From Candidatus Stoquefichus sp. SB1 (lineage in GTDB: Bacteria > Bacillota_I > Bacilli_A > Erysipelotrichales > Coprobacillaceae): a stretch of 64,000 nucleotides of DNA. The notes beneath the pieces are model-generated. The model ran no database searches. It had not been told where the DNA came from and saw only the letters and a list, made by a program, of their open reading frames with translations. Both the position numbers and the translations under genes were made by a program. Every line of letters starts with the position of its first letter. Positions within the stretch are counted from its first letter, which is position 1. The stretch is taken from assembly GCF_001244545.1 (NCBI RefSeq), contig NZ_LN852693.1, forward strand, positions 224,656 through 288,655, in the 5' to 3' direction. Positions 51,272 through 59,138 of the stretch are shown one piece after another.

Positions 51272-52678
51272 ATGAGCAATGAATTACATGAAGAATGTGG
51301 TGTATTTGGTGTTATTGGTCATAAAAATGCAGCGAATATGTGTTATTATGGCTTACATAGTTTGCAACATCGTGGGCAAGAAGCGGCTGGTATTTTAACT
51401 ACCTATCATCAAAAAATGAATATTCATAAAGGAGAAGGGTTAGTCACTGAAGTGTTCAATGCTGAAAAATTATCAGCAATTCAAGGAGATGCGGCTATTG
51501 GGCATGTCCGTTATTCTACAGCTGGTGGAGGCGGTATTGCTAATGTTCAGCCGTTTTTATTTAAAACAATGACAGGTTCTATGGGTATTTGTCATAATGG
51601 AAACCTTGTTAATGCAAACATTCTAAAACAAGAGCTTGAAGAAAAGGGAAGTATTTTTTCATCTTCTTCTGATACTGAAGTTTTAGGACATCTTATCAAA
51701 CGTCAAAAAGGAACAATGATAGAACGCATTTGTTCTTCACTGGATAAATTAGATGGGGCATTCGCTTTTCTTATATTAATTGAGGATCGTTTGTATGCTG
51801 CTAGGGATAAATATGGATTAAGACCTTTGTCTATTGGTATATTACCTAATGGCGCATATGTTTTTGCTTCAGAAACATGTGCACTAGATATTGTTGGTGC
51901 AAAATTTTTGAGAGATGTAGAACCAGGTGAAATTGTGAGAGTAAAAGATGGTCAATTAAAATCGAAATTATATACTCATGATCAGATTGTTGATAAAATA
52001 TGTGCTATGGAATATATTTATTTTTCAAGACCTGATAGCACAATTGATGGAATTAATGTTCACACCACAAGAAAACTGGCAGGGAAACAATTATATTTAG
52101 AATCACCAGTTGAAGCCGATGTTGTTATTGGGGTTCCAGATTCCTCTATTTCAGCTGCCATTGGTTACGCTGAAGCATCTGGGATACCTTATGAAATGGG
52201 ATTAGTGAAAAATAAATATGTAGGGCGTACATTTATCCAGCCAACTCAGGAAATGAGAGAGCAGGGAGTACGAATGAAATTATCGGCTGTTTCTTCTATT
52301 GTTAGTGGAAAAAGAGTGATTATGATAGATGATTCTATAGTAAGAGGAACAACTTCTAAACGCATTGTTAGACTTTTAAAGGAAGCCGGAGCTAAAGAAG
52401 TACATGTTAGGATTGCATCGCCAGCCATTCAATTTCCTTGCTTTTACGGTGTTGATACATCAACTATAGAAGAATTGATATCAAGTCGAATGAATAATCA
52501 GGAATTATGTCAATATATTGAAGCTGATTCATTGGCATTTATCCAAGAAGTTGGATTAAAAAAATCAATTCATTTTAAAAAAGAACACACTTGTGATTTG
52601 TGTATGTCTTGTTTCAATGGGAAATATGTAACCAAACTCTATGATTCATATGAAAAAGCCAATAAAGAAGAAAAGTAA
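51272..52678 (+). CDS. purF: Amidophosphoribosyltransferase
   Basis: The first committed step of purine synthesis, 468 residues. An 8-residue propeptide precedes the nucleophile in EECGVFG (C9). The glutaminase segment LQHRGQEAAGI and the PRPP loop VIMIDDSIVRGTTS are present. Cysteines at PAIQFPCFYG and CDLCMSC correspond to the [4Fe-4S] ligands of the B. subtilis-type oxygen-sensitive enzyme. The ATG follows TGGAGGA. No other pur gene adjoins it, so it is transcribed alone. Confidence 0.96.
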   Translation: MSNELHEECGVFGVIGHKNAANMCYYGLHSLQHRGQEAAGILTTYHQKMNIHKGEGLVTEVFNAEKLSAIQGDAAIGHVRYSTAGGGGIANVQPFLFKTMTGSMGICHNGNLVNANILKQELEEKGSIFSSSSDTEVLGHLIKRQKGTMIERICSSLDKLDGAFAFLILIEDRLYAARDKYGLRPLSIGILPNGAYVFASETCALDIVGAKFLRDVEPGEIVRVKDGQLKSKLYTHDQIVDKICAMEYIYFSRPDSTIDGINVHTTRKLAGKQLYLESPVEADVVIGVPDSSISAAIGYAEASGIPYEMGLVKNKYVGRTFIQPTQEMREQGVRMKLSAVSSIVSGKRVIMIDDSIVRGTTSKRIVRLLKEAGAKEVHVRIASPAIQFPCFYGVDTSTIEELISSRMNNQELCQYIEADSLAFIQEVGLKKSIHFKKEHTCDLCMSCFNGKYVTKLYDSYEKANKEEK

Positions 52679-52712
52679 GGGGATATTTTATTAAATCTCC
52701 TTACTTTATTTA
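52673..52712. terminator. Terminator after purF
   Basis: AAGTAAGGGGA (52673-52683) pairs with TCTCCTTACTT (52696-52706; one G-T pair) across a 12-base loop; TATTTAT follows. Confidence 0.8.
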
Positions 52713-52752
52713 TAATTATATATAACTTCGCATAATGTATATTATGTGAATG

Positions 52753-53025
52753 TTATAGAATATTTGAAATGGCTACAAAACTTACAAGAATGATTAATCC
52801 TATATCAATACACATAAGATATTTATATAATGGTTCTTTATCAACTTTATGATTGTTATAAACAGCTAAAAATGAAGATATATACAATAGCAAAGCTATT
52901 ATATAATTGACAATCATTGGTCCAGTTGTTTCTTGTATAGAAGCACCAAAAATAAATAATAAACTCCCTATAAGCATACCAGCTAAAGCGAGTATAACCA
53001 CTTTTCTGACTTTCTTTTCATGCAT
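52753..53025 (-). CDS. Small membrane protein of unknown function
   Basis: 90 residues. A basic N-terminus (MHEKKVRKVV) is followed by three hydrophobic segments. No family recognised. It lies 12 bases downstream of deoB on the same strand and is probably co-transcribed with xerD-deoB. Confidence 0.65.
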   Translation of the reverse strand: MHEKKVRKVVILALAGMLIGSLLFIFGASIQETTGPMIVNYIIALLLYISSFLAVYNNHKVDKEPLYKYLMCIDIGLIILVSFVAISNIL

Positions 53026-53037
53026 ACATCTATACCT

Positions 53038-54222
53038 CTAAATGATTTTCTCTAGTAATGATTCACCAATACCAGGATTTTCTACACCAAAATTATCTGC
53101 AATAGTTGCTCCGATGACTGCATAGCTTTTTAAAAGACCTAAATGTTTCGGTTGTTTTAAAGATTTGCTATAGATAATCAATGGTACATTTTCACGAGTA
53201 TGATCAGTTCCTTTGTAAGTTGGATCATTTCCATGGTCTGCTGTTATCATTAACAAATCATCTTCATGAAGCGCCAATAATAAATCATTCAATTGTGAAT
53301 CAAATGCCACAATGGCATCGCCATAGCCTTTTGGGTTTCGTCTATGGCCATATACAGCATCGAAATCAACTAAATTCAAGAAAGCCAATCCTTCAAAATC
53401 TTTTTTAGCAATTTCCGTTGTTTTGAACATACCATCATCATTAGAAACCGTTTTTACTTTTTCACTAATACCTTGATCAACAAAAATATCAGGAATTTTA
53501 CCAATTCCAATGACATCAAATGAATTTTCTTTTAATGCATCTAAAACTGTTTTACCAAATGGTTTTAAAGCTAAATCATGACGATTGGCAGTTCTGACAA
53601 ATTCTCCTTTTTTCTGACCAACATATGGTCTTGCAATAACACGTCCAATTTTCCACCTTTCATCCATTGCTAACTCACGAGCTATTTCGCATGCCTGATA
53701 CAATTCTTCTAAAGGAATCACATCTTCATTGGCAGCAATCTGAAAGACTGAATCAGCAGATGTATACACAATCCAATCACCAGTTTGAATTTGATGCTCT
53801 CCCCAATCATCAAGAATCTTTGTTCCACTTTCCGCATAATTACCCACACAATGGCGTCCTGTTTTTTGTTCGAATAATTCTATAAACTCTTTAGGAAAAC
53901 CTGTATCTGTAAATGTTTTGAATGGTTTGGTAATATGTAAGCCCATCATTTCCCAATGACCAGTCATAGTATCTTTACCATTAGATACCTCTTCTAAACG
54001 AGCAGTATAAGCCAATTGATTTTTTAATTGATGAATACCTTTAAATTCACCAATACTTCCTAATCCCATACCTTCTAGTTGAGGAACATCTAAACCACCA
54101 ACACTTTCGCATATATGACCAAGAGTATTAGCACCCTCATCACCAAATTCTATTGCATCATGTGCATCTCCTACTCCTAAAGAATCTAAAACAATTAAAA
54201 ATACTCTTTTATACTTTTTCAC
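53038..54222 (-). CDS. deoB: Phosphopentomutase
   Basis: Interconverts (deoxy)ribose 1- and 5-phosphates in nucleoside salvage, 394 residues of the alkaline-phosphatase superfamily. Metal and phosphate motifs are LIVLDSLGVGDAHDA, the phosphothreonine region GKDTMTGHWEMMG, and ITADHGNDPT...HTRENVPL. The start codon is GTG, overlapping the xerD stop as TAGTG. With the nucleoside importer at 12.5-17.4 kb it fits nucleoside scavenging. xerD-deoB is also a B. subtilis gene pair (ripX-drm). Confidence 0.96.
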   Translation of the reverse strand: MKKYKRVFLIVLDSLGVGDAHDAIEFGDEGANTLGHICESVGGLDVPQLEGMGLGSIGEFKGIHQLKNQLAYTARLEEVSNGKDTMTGHWEMMGLHITKPFKTFTDTGFPKEFIELFEQKTGRHCVGNYAESGTKILDDWGEHQIQTGDWIVYTSADSVFQIAANEDVIPLEELYQACEIARELAMDERWKIGRVIARPYVGQKKGEFVRTANRHDLALKPFGKTVLDALKENSFDVIGIGKIPDIFVDQGISEKVKTVSNDDGMFKTTEIAKKDFEGLAFLNLVDFDAVYGHRRNPKGYGDAIVAFDSQLNDLLLALHEDDLLMITADHGNDPTYKGTDHTRENVPLIIYSKSLKQPKHLGLLKSYAVIGATIADNFGVENPGIGESLLEKII

Positions 54223-55133
54223 TATCTTTTCTTCCTTTCTTGACTTCGTGGATGTAATTTCATATAATCTTCTATCGTTTTACTTTGTGAAACATGTGTA
54301 TATATTGTTGTTGTGGATATATCACTATGTCCCAGCATTTCTTGAATTGAACGTAAATCAGCATCATTTTCCAATAAATGAGTAGCAAATGTATGTCGTA
54401 AAGTATGTGGTGTTACATGCTTTTTAAGACCGCTTTTTTTAACTATACCTTCTAAAATATGATAAAAATCATCTCTTTGAATAGGTTGCCCTTTTTGATT
54501 TATAAATAAATACTGAGTTGTTACTTTCTCACATAATTGTGGACGAAAATTTTCAATATATTCCTTAAGGTATATACAGCATTGTTGGTTCATAGGAACA
54601 ATTCTTTCCTTATTTCCTTTTCCTATACATTTGACAAAACCCTTTTGAATATTAATATTTTGAAGAGTTAATGAACACATTTCACTCACTCTTAAACCAG
54701 ATCCATAAAGAATCTCCATCATACAGCGATTTCTAGCACTCTTTGGATCTTTCATTTCAACAGAATTAAGTAATTGATTGACTTCATCAACACTTAGAAC
54801 TTCTGGTAAATACTGTTCTTTTTTTGCCATTTCAAAAGAACTCATAACATTCTTTTGAACTTTCTTTTCTTTAACTAAAAAAATATAGAACTGACGCAAA
54901 GCTACCATATGTCTATCTGCTGAAGATGTTTTAAAAGAACTTCTTAAATCTTTTAAATAAGTATAGACATGATCTTTTTCAATCAGAGTTATATCATTTA
55001 ATTGAAAATGATCATTCATATAGTTAACAAAATGTTGAATATCTCTTAAATATTCATTAATTGTATGATAACTATACCCTTTTTCAACAACCATATATTG
55101 TTGATATTCATTCATTGCCTCTTTACATTTCAA
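54222..55133 (-). CDS. xerD: Site-specific tyrosine recombinase XerD
   Basis: 303 residues, resolving chromosome dimers at dif with a XerC/CodV partner. SAM-like N-terminal domain (GYSYHTINEYLRDIQHF), then the catalytic set: Arg in YGSGLRVSEM, Lys in GKGNKER, HTLRH, GHSDIST and the tyrosine in IYTHVS. The start is TTG at 55133, preceded by AAGGTGATG, and aligns with the XerD N-terminus. Its spoIIM-xerD-deoB setting marks it as the housekeeping recombinase, not a mobile-element integrase. Confidence 0.94.
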   Translation of the reverse strand: MKCKEAMNEYQQYMVVEKGYSYHTINEYLRDIQHFVNYMNDHFQLNDITLIEKDHVYTYLKDLRSSFKTSSADRHMVALRQFYIFLVKEKKVQKNVMSSFEMAKKEQYLPEVLSVDEVNQLLNSVEMKDPKSARNRCMMEILYGSGLRVSEMCSLTLQNINIQKGFVKCIGKGNKERIVPMNQQCCIYLKEYIENFRPQLCEKVTTQYLFINQKGQPIQRDDFYHILEGIVKKSGLKKHVTPHTLRHTFATHLLENDADLRSIQEMLGHSDISTTTIYTHVSQSKTIEDYMKLHPRSQERKKR

Positions 55134-55191
55134 TATACATCACCTTATTTATTATAACAAGAATTGAAATGAAAAACCACAAATGTAATGA

Positions 55192-55761
55192 TTAAAACAT
55201 TGGAATGATATAAACTCGAAATGCAAGTGATATAGAAAAACAAACCAAAGTGAGAATTAAATTATTTAAACGATAATTCATCATACTTTTTATATTAAAG
55301 TTTTGTTCTATATAAAATGTAACCAAGGTTACATACATAGAAATATGCATGCATGTTATATTTAAAACTATACATAATAAGATTTCTAAAAGACTTTCTA
55401 TCAATAACAAGAGAACCAGTAAAAATGAAAGTGGAACAACAGAAAAAACATATAATAATGAAAAAGAAAGCTGCATTCCCTTTATAAATAACAAGAATAA
55501 CAAACCAAAGTGTCCATAATAACTCGAACTTAAATATGTACATACCAAAATATATAAACTTCCTTGCATGACATATAGTTGATATTGATTTTGATAACCA
55601 TCTGCATTAAGATAAAACAAATTTTCCAAAAATCCTTTCATTGTTTCATTGGCAATAGAATATTGATAAAACCCAAAAAGAAACCCCATAACAAAGACAG
55701 TTACAATAAAAATAAAAATATATTTTTTATGATCAATAAATCGACGCAAAAAAACACTCAT
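55192..55761 (-). CDS. spoIIM: Stage II sporulation protein M
   Basis: 189 residues, five or so membrane helices. SpoIIM, with SpoIID and SpoIIP, drives septal peptidoglycan remodelling and engulfment from the mother cell. The N-terminal LRRFIDHKKYIF and a long hydrophobic core fit SpoIIM, and the place before xerD is that of B. subtilis spoIIM. The ATG follows GAGGTGA. The start codon is buried in a 13-bp inverted repeat (55749-55800). Confidence 0.83.
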   Translation of the reverse strand: MSVFLRRFIDHKKYIFIFIVTVFVMGFLFGFYQYSIANETMKGFLENLFYLNADGYQNQYQLYVMQGSLYILVCTYLSSSYYGHFGLLFLLFIKGMQLSFSLLYVFSVVPLSFLLVLLLLIESLLEILLCIVLNITCMHISMYVTLVTFYIEQNFNIKSMMNYRLNNLILTLVCFSISLAFRVYIIPMF

Positions 55762-55800
55762 TGCTAATCACCTCTTTGATAATACATATGAGTGTTTTTT
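55749..55800 (-). promoter_or_regulatory. Hairpin enclosing the spoIIM ribosome-binding site and start codon
   Basis: On the minus strand AAAAAACACTCAT pairs with ATGAGTGTTTTTT (13 bp; plus coordinates 55788-55800 and 55749-55761). The GAGGTGA site lies in the 26-base loop and the ATG opens the 3' arm. With the T-run in codons 3-5 it could equally be the dinB terminator. Confidence 0.6.
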
Positions 55801-55804
55801 GAAA

Positions 55805-57025
55805 TTATTCATTATTTTTTAAGTATTTCTTTTGGACAGGTGTTTCATCTATGAGTGAGGAAGCTTTTACTATTTTAACATCAGGTAAAGCTTTTGTAAG
55901 CTGATCAATAATTTGATCTGTCTGATTCACTGTCTTAGCATCATTGGATTCACTAGCATGAGCAAACAATGATATTTGTTCATTAAGTTCATCTTGATGA
56001 ATAACATTGTTTAAGCTGACACCTACTAAACGTAACATTTCTCCTTCATATATCCCTTCAAACAACAATAATGCAGTAGCATAGATTGTATCATAGTCAT
56101 TTGTATAATGATCAATAATCATCTGTTTGGTACGACTTTTTTCTCTTGTGTACTTGAGTGTGATGGATATAGAATTCGATACTAATAGACGTTTTTTCGC
56201 ACGCTGAGAAACTTCGTGTGATAATTCTCTAAACATAGATTTGATGAAATCCTCATCATTGCTATCTTGTTCAAAAGTTGTTGAATTCCCAACTGATTTG
56301 AGTTCATTTTTTGAATAATTGATTTTTGAAAAATCTTTTCCGTTTGCTTTTTGGTAAAAAAGCAAAGTGTTTTTTCCAAAAACAGATCTAATCTTATCAT
56401 AGTTTTCATGTTTAGCAAGATCTCCAATTGTCATAATGCCCATTGCTATAAGCTTTGGTGCAGTCTTTTTGCCAATTCCAAACATTGTATGAATTGGTAA
56501 TGGCCATAATTTTTCTTTATAATTTTTGTTATTGATAATCGTAATACCCATTGGCTTTTTCATATCACTTGCCATTTTTGCTAAAAATTTATTAGGTGCA
56601 ATACCAATCGAACATTGCAAGTGAAGATGCTCATATACAGTTGATTGAATTTTTTTGGCAGCCACACTAGGAGAAATGTTGTTTTGCTGAATATATTCGG
56701 TCATATCAACATAACATTCATCTATACTTGCAACTTCTAATTTTTTAGAAAAAGTTGATACAATATGGAAAAATTGTTGAGATAATGTTTTATATAGATC
56801 AAAATGTGGAGGTATTGTGATAATATGAGGACATAACTCTTTTGCTTTAAATAATGGCATTGCTGAATGAATTCCAAACTGTCGCGCTTCATATGAAGCA
56901 GTAGTGATAATACTCCGACGAGAGTCACGACATATGACAATTGGTTTTCCTTTTAATTCAGGGTGAGTGGCTATTTCAGCACTAGCAAAAAAAGCATTCA
57001 GATCAATATGAAAGATAATTTGCAT
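55805..57025 (-). CDS. dinB: DNA polymerase IV (Y family)
   Basis: A translesion polymerase, 406 residues. Palm motifs FHIDLNAFFAS and SIDECYVDMT with the metal-binding acidic residues; SYEARQFGIHSAMP; helix-hairpin-helix GIGKKTAPKL; and a little-finger domain. A short C-terminal QISLFA segment resembles a beta-clamp motif. The ATG follows GGGGTGAG. It lies between spo0A and spoIIM, 23 bases after the spo0A stop. Confidence 0.95.
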   Translation of the reverse strand: MQIIFHIDLNAFFASAEIATHPELKGKPIVICRDSRRSIITTASYEARQFGIHSAMPLFKAKELCPHIITIPPHFDLYKTLSQQFFHIVSTFSKKLEVASIDECYVDMTEYIQQNNISPSVAAKKIQSTVYEHLHLQCSIGIAPNKFLAKMASDMKKPMGITIINNKNYKEKLWPLPIHTMFGIGKKTAPKLIAMGIMTIGDLAKHENYDKIRSVFGKNTLLFYQKANGKDFSKINYSKNELKSVGNSTTFEQDSNDEDFIKSMFRELSHEVSQRAKKRLLVSNSISITLKYTREKSRTKQMIIDHYTNDYDTIYATALLLFEGIYEGEMLRLVGVSLNNVIHQDELNEQISLFAHASESNDAKTVNQTDQIIDQLTKALPDVKIVKASSLIDETPVQKKYLKNNE

Positions 57026-57048
57026 GGTGACTCACCCCTTCCCTATAA

Positions 57049-57873
57049 CTATTTTAACATATAGTTTTTATAATTATAAAGACTTTCTTTTTTTACGTTA
57101 TCTGTTTTATGTGCTAATCTTAATTTATCAGCAATCATTGCAATAAATTCAGAGTTAGTTGGTTTCGCTTTAACAGCTGAAACAGTATATCCAAAAATAT
57201 CATCAATTGCATCAGTATTTCCTCTATTCCAAGCCACTTCAATTGCATGGCGAATAGCACGTTCTACTCTTGAAGAAGTTGTATTATACATTCTTGCAAT
57301 ATCTGGATATAGAACTTTTGTGACTTGTCCTAAGATTTCAATATTGTAATAAGTTGTTAAAATAGCTGTTCTTAAATACATATAGCCTTTAATATGTGCA
57401 GGAATTCCAACTTCATGTAAAATTTCAGTAATTTCGTTTTCGATTTTTACCTTTTTATACTTTTCTGATTCATCCATATTTAACAATTGATCATGTTTTT
57501 GTTGATCAGCACTTGTTATGTAAAGAGCGGATTGGACAAAATGTTGCATATCAAATGGATATTTAAAGCAATAATCTACGGATAAGTCTTCTAACATATT
57601 ACAAATAACCTGATTTGTAAATTGTGTAATACAAATGACTTTTTGATAACTTGATTTATGCATTTCTCTTAATCTATTAAGAACTCCTAACCCATCAATC
57701 TCTGAAAGCATTAAATCAATAATTAACAAATCACATGTTCTTTGATTCAAAAAATTCAAGCAATCTGTTCCGTTATTAGCAGTACCAACAATTTCAAATT
57801 GATTTGTTTTTTCTAAACATAATTTTACATTTTCCAATAATTCTTGTTGATCTATTGCTATAAAAGTTTTCAT
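57049..57873 (-). CDS. spo0A: Stage 0 sporulation protein A
   Basis: Master response regulator of sporulation, 274 residues. The C-terminal effector domain is well conserved ([32 protein letters not shown]). The receiver keeps the phosphoacceptor D53 ([11 protein letters not shown]) and T83. However, the usual acidic pair reads I7-D8, and the lysine-proline of the KPFD motif reads K104-Y105-P106, i.e. the conserved lysine position is tyrosine. AAAGGGGAAATTGG precedes the ATG. Candidate 0A boxes lie upstream. Confidence 0.93.
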   Translation of the reverse strand: MKTFIAIDQQELLENVKLCLEKTNQFEIVGTANNGTDCLNFLNQRTCDLLIIDLMLSEIDGLGVLNRLREMHKSSYQKVICITQFTNQVICNMLEDLSVDYCFKYPFDMQHFVQSALYITSADQQKHDQLLNMDESEKYKKVKIENEITEILHEVGIPAHIKGYMYLRTAILTTYYNIEILGQVTKVLYPDIARMYNTTSSRVERAIRHAIEVAWNRGNTDAIDDIFGYTVSAVKAKPTNSEFIAMIADKLRLAHKTDNVKKESLYNYKNYMLK

Positions 57874-57988
57874 TTTTCCAATTTCCCCTTTCGATTTATT
57901 CTCATCAGCAAAGTTATTATATATATGTCAAAAAAGGATTCATAGTCTTAATACAAAAAATGTATAGTGAAAAGTGAATTTAAATCAA

Positions 57989-58019
57989 TTCGTCATTTTT
58001 TTCGCTATGTTTTTCGACA
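57989..58019 (-). promoter_or_regulatory. Cluster of candidate Spo0A boxes upstream of spo0A
   Basis: On the minus strand TGTCGAA (58019-58013) and TGACGAA (57995-57989) both fit the 0A-box core TGNCGAA. A third, TAGCGAA (58007-58001), differs at one defined position. The three sites are spaced by exactly 12 bp. They lie 116-146 bases before the start codon. Confidence 0.6.
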
Positions 58020-58058
58020 TAGTTATCTATCAAATGTCTAAATGTGTTGAAATAAGAA

Positions 58059-58084
58059 AAAGGAATCAAAGATGATTCCTTTCC
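58059..58084 (-). terminator. Terminator after spoIVB
   Basis: On the minus strand AAAGGAATCA (58082-58073), loop TCTT, TGATTCCTTT (58068-58059), followed by TTCTTATTTC. Confidence 0.85.
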
Positions 58085-59077
58085 TTATTTGTCGTTTTCA
58101 AGCATCCAATCAATATATAAACCATAACCTTGGTGAACATTGTTGATATCTACGTGTGTAACACAGCCAATGAGTTTTCCGTTTTGAATAATTGGTGATC
58201 CACTCATTCCCTGAACAATCCCATTTGTTAAAGAAAGAACTTTTTTGTCAGTAATTTCAAAAGTGATTCCTTTAATAGAAGGTTTGCTTTGTTTCTTTAA
58301 ATGAGTTATATTAATTGAACATTTTGTTATTGTATGACCATCAAGCACTGTTAAGAAATAAGCTTCTCCCTCTTTGATTTCATCTATTGAGGCTGTTGAA
58401 ATAATCTGCTGATTAGCAGTTAATTCATCATATTGACCATAGATGCCGTAATTGTTATTATCATAAATTGTCCCTATTTGAATCGAGCCAATATCAGCAA
58501 CTTTTTCACCAGGTGTTCCATTTTGAGATGGATTGATTTTTTTAACATATGAATTGTAGACACTTCCTTTTTTTACAACCGCATCACTTGATAATGATAC
58601 ATCACACATCATATGTCCAAGAGCGCCAAAATGATGTGTAGCAGGGTTGTAGTAAGTCATAGTCCCTATTCCGGTTAATCCATCCTGTACATAGAGTCCA
58701 GTTGTAAATTGTCCGTTATTTTCTTGAAACTTAAGTTCTTTTGTGATTTCTTTTTGATTACGTAAAAGGGTTAATGAAATAGAATGTTTATTTTCAATTT
58801 CTTTTTCAACAGTATCCATTAAAAGTGATATCGAATCAACACGTATATCATTCACTTTTACAATTAAATCACCTGATAAATAACCATCACTTGAAGGATT
58901 ATACTTATGATTGTCAATAGAAATATCATAAGTCCCTGTGATCATAACACCATCATAATCGAGTTCAATACCTATAGATTGACCACCTAATATAACTTCG
59001 GCTGCAAACACGCTAAAAGACGGTAAGATGAGTGAAACGACAGTTATGAGTGTAATACTTAACTTTTTCAAAAGCAA
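58085..59077 (-). CDS. spoIVB: SpoIVB serine peptidase
   Basis: 330 residues. A forespore-secreted S55 protease that signals activation of pro-sigma-K. There is a signal peptide or membrane anchor (1-26, ending FAA), a PDZ-like domain (about 60-130), and a peptidase domain with the catalytic histidine in FGALGH (H155) and the serine in VQGMSGSP (about 292-294). The start is TTG at 59077, eight bases after GGGAGGTG; it lies in an inverted repeat. The recN-spoIVB-spo0A order equals that of B. subtilis. Confidence 0.93.
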   Translation of the reverse strand: MLLKKLSITLITVVSLILPSFSVFAAEVILGGQSIGIELDYDGVMITGTYDISIDNHKYNPSSDGYLSGDLIVKVNDIRVDSISLLMDTVEKEIENKHSISLTLLRNQKEITKELKFQENNGQFTTGLYVQDGLTGIGTMTYYNPATHHFGALGHMMCDVSLSSDAVVKKGSVYNSYVKKINPSQNGTPGEKVADIGSIQIGTIYDNNNYGIYGQYDELTANQQIISTASIDEIKEGEAYFLTVLDGHTITKCSINITHLKKQSKPSIKGITFEITDKKVLSLTNGIVQGMSGSPIIQNGKLIGCVTHVDINNVHQGYGLYIDWMLENDK

Positions 59078-59136
59078 AGCATATACACCTCCCTGTAATC
59101 CTAACGATTACATTTTAGTTTGGCATATATGCTTTG
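59075..59136 (-). promoter_or_regulatory. Two-stem hairpin enclosing the spoIVB start
   Basis: On the minus strand CAAAGCATATA (59136-59126) pairs with TATATGCTTTG (59085-59075), whose last three bases are the TTG start codon. Inside, TGTAATC/GATTACA (59112-59106 with 59100-59094) forms a second hairpin. The GGGAGGTG ribosome-binding site lies between the two stems. Confidence 0.55.
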
Positions 59137-59138
59137 AA

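Noticed and set aside
54222..55133. Tyrosine recombinase as evidence for a mobile element
   Set aside because: Its setting between spoIIM and deoB is the ancestral place of the housekeeping XerD (RipX).
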